From the NCBI GenBank assembly GCA_003695835.1, contig RFHN01000111.1:1-13655 (forward strand): a DNA stretch of 13,655 nucleotides, read 5' to 3'. The DNA is from Armatimonadota bacterium (lineage in GTDB: Bacteria; Armatimonadota; Fimbriimonadia; Fimbriimonadales; ATM1). This document shows positions 13,295 to 13,655 of the stretch, in pieces. Each line of letters begins with the position of its first letter. Position 1 is the stretch's first letter. Under the pieces are notes generated by a model. The model had not been told where the DNA came from. It saw only the letters and a list, made by a program, of their open reading frames with translations, and did not search any database. Position numbers and translations under genes: made by a program.

Positions 13295-13655
13295 ATGTCC
13301 GCGCAGGACTACTACGGCATCTTAGGCGTCCCGCGCGATGCGACTCCCGAAGAGATCAAGTCCGCTTTTCGGCGGCTCGCGCGCAAGTACCACCCGGACG
13401 TCAATCCGAACGATCCGAGCGCGGAGGAGAAGTTCAAGGAGATCGGCGAGGCGTACGCGGTCCTGAGCGACCCGGAGAAACGCAGAGAGTACGACCGATT
13501 CGGCACGGTTTCCGACATCCCTCACCCGGGAGCTGGCTTCGGAGGAATCTCAGACCTCTTCGACCTCTTCTTCGGCATGGGTGCCCCTCGACGCACGGGG
13601 CCGCAGCCTCAACCGGGGCGCGATCTCGAAGCCACAATCACCATCACTCTCAAAG
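13295..13655 (+). CDS. dnaJ: Chaperone DnaJ (N-terminal part, cut by the window end)
   Basis: This is a J-domain co-chaperone that stimulates the ATPase of DnaK and delivers unfolded clients. The 120 residues visible start with a canonical J domain (5-70): DYYGILGVPRDATPEEIKSA, then the HPD tripeptide at 33-35 and EKFKEIGEAYAVLSDPEKRR leading to EYDRFG. A Gly/Phe-rich stretch follows (about 79-95, with FGGISDLFDLFFGMG). The last visible residues (GRDLEATITITLK) match the start of the first client-binding domain. Whether a zinc-finger domain is present (DnaJ) or absent (CbpA/DnaJ2) cannot be seen, so the symbol is provisional. It sits 6 nt after rpoZ with no ribosome-binding site of its own, so coupled translation is likely. 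No grpE or dnaK is in the window. Confidence 0.88.
   Translation, partial: MSAQDYYGILGVPRDATPEEIKSAFRRLARKYHPDVNPNDPSAEEKFKEIGEAYAVLSDPEKRREYDRFGTVSDIPHPGAGFGGISDLFDLFFGMGAPRRTGPQPQPGRDLEATITITLK

Noticed and set aside
1..13655. Mobile elements, CRISPR arrays, tRNA or rRNA genes and riboswitches
   Set aside because: I saw no regularly spaced repeats, transposase or integrase motifs, cloverleaf sequences or recognisable riboswitch cores. Longest gene-free gaps are 120 nt (7583-7702) and 100 nt (5501-5600).

Overview
The window reads as a GC-rich, gene-dense bacterial chromosome segment, not a mobile or defence island. I see no transposase, integrase, CRISPR array, tRNA or rRNA gene. It holds twelve genes that can be supported, two of them cut by the window edges. 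A secreted PQQ-type dehydrogenase with an extra C-terminal domain, a GlnE-type adenylyltransferase, a long L25 with an acidic tail and an omega subunit with a long acidic tail together suggest a deep-branching phylum. Armatimonadota (Fimbriimonas-like) is my best guess. That is an inference from memory, not a database result.

Layout, left to right. On the minus strand, nth (endonuclease III), glnE (glutamine synthetase adenylyltransferase) and plsY (acyl-phosphate:glycerol-3-phosphate acyltransferase, cut at base 1) form a tight run with a 4-nt gap and then an 11-nt overlap. Upstream of nth, also on the minus strand, lies a secreted PQQ-dependent sugar dehydrogenase-like protein that ends in a clear hairpin-plus-T-tract terminator. 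A 100-nt divergent region with an inverted repeat separates it from plus-strand sucC, which overlaps folP by 4 nt.

After a 120-nt gap with a candidate promoter and a leader hairpin come rplY/ctc (L25), an asparagine-synthetase-like gene and an ArsR-type repressor gene, closely spaced on the plus strand. A lipoprotein gene follows, with a perfect TATAAT very near its start. It meets the minus-strand wzt ATPase gene tail to tail with overlapping stop codons. wzm (permease) is translationally coupled to wzt and makes up the other half of a polysaccharide-type ABC exporter. Divergent from wzm are rpoZ (omega) and the start of dnaJ.

Most of this is housekeeping: DNA repair, nitrogen control, phospholipid synthesis, TCA cycle, folate, ribosome, RNA polymerase, chaperone and cell-surface export. 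The stand-out is the asparagine-synthetase-like protein at 8388-9842. It keeps the overall AsnB architecture, but by eye it has lost the N-terminal nucleophilic cysteine, most glutamine-binding residues, the consensus ATP-pyrophosphatase loop and the catalytic lysine. It looks like a pseudoenzyme or a repurposed enzyme, and it is the best candidate here for undescribed biology.
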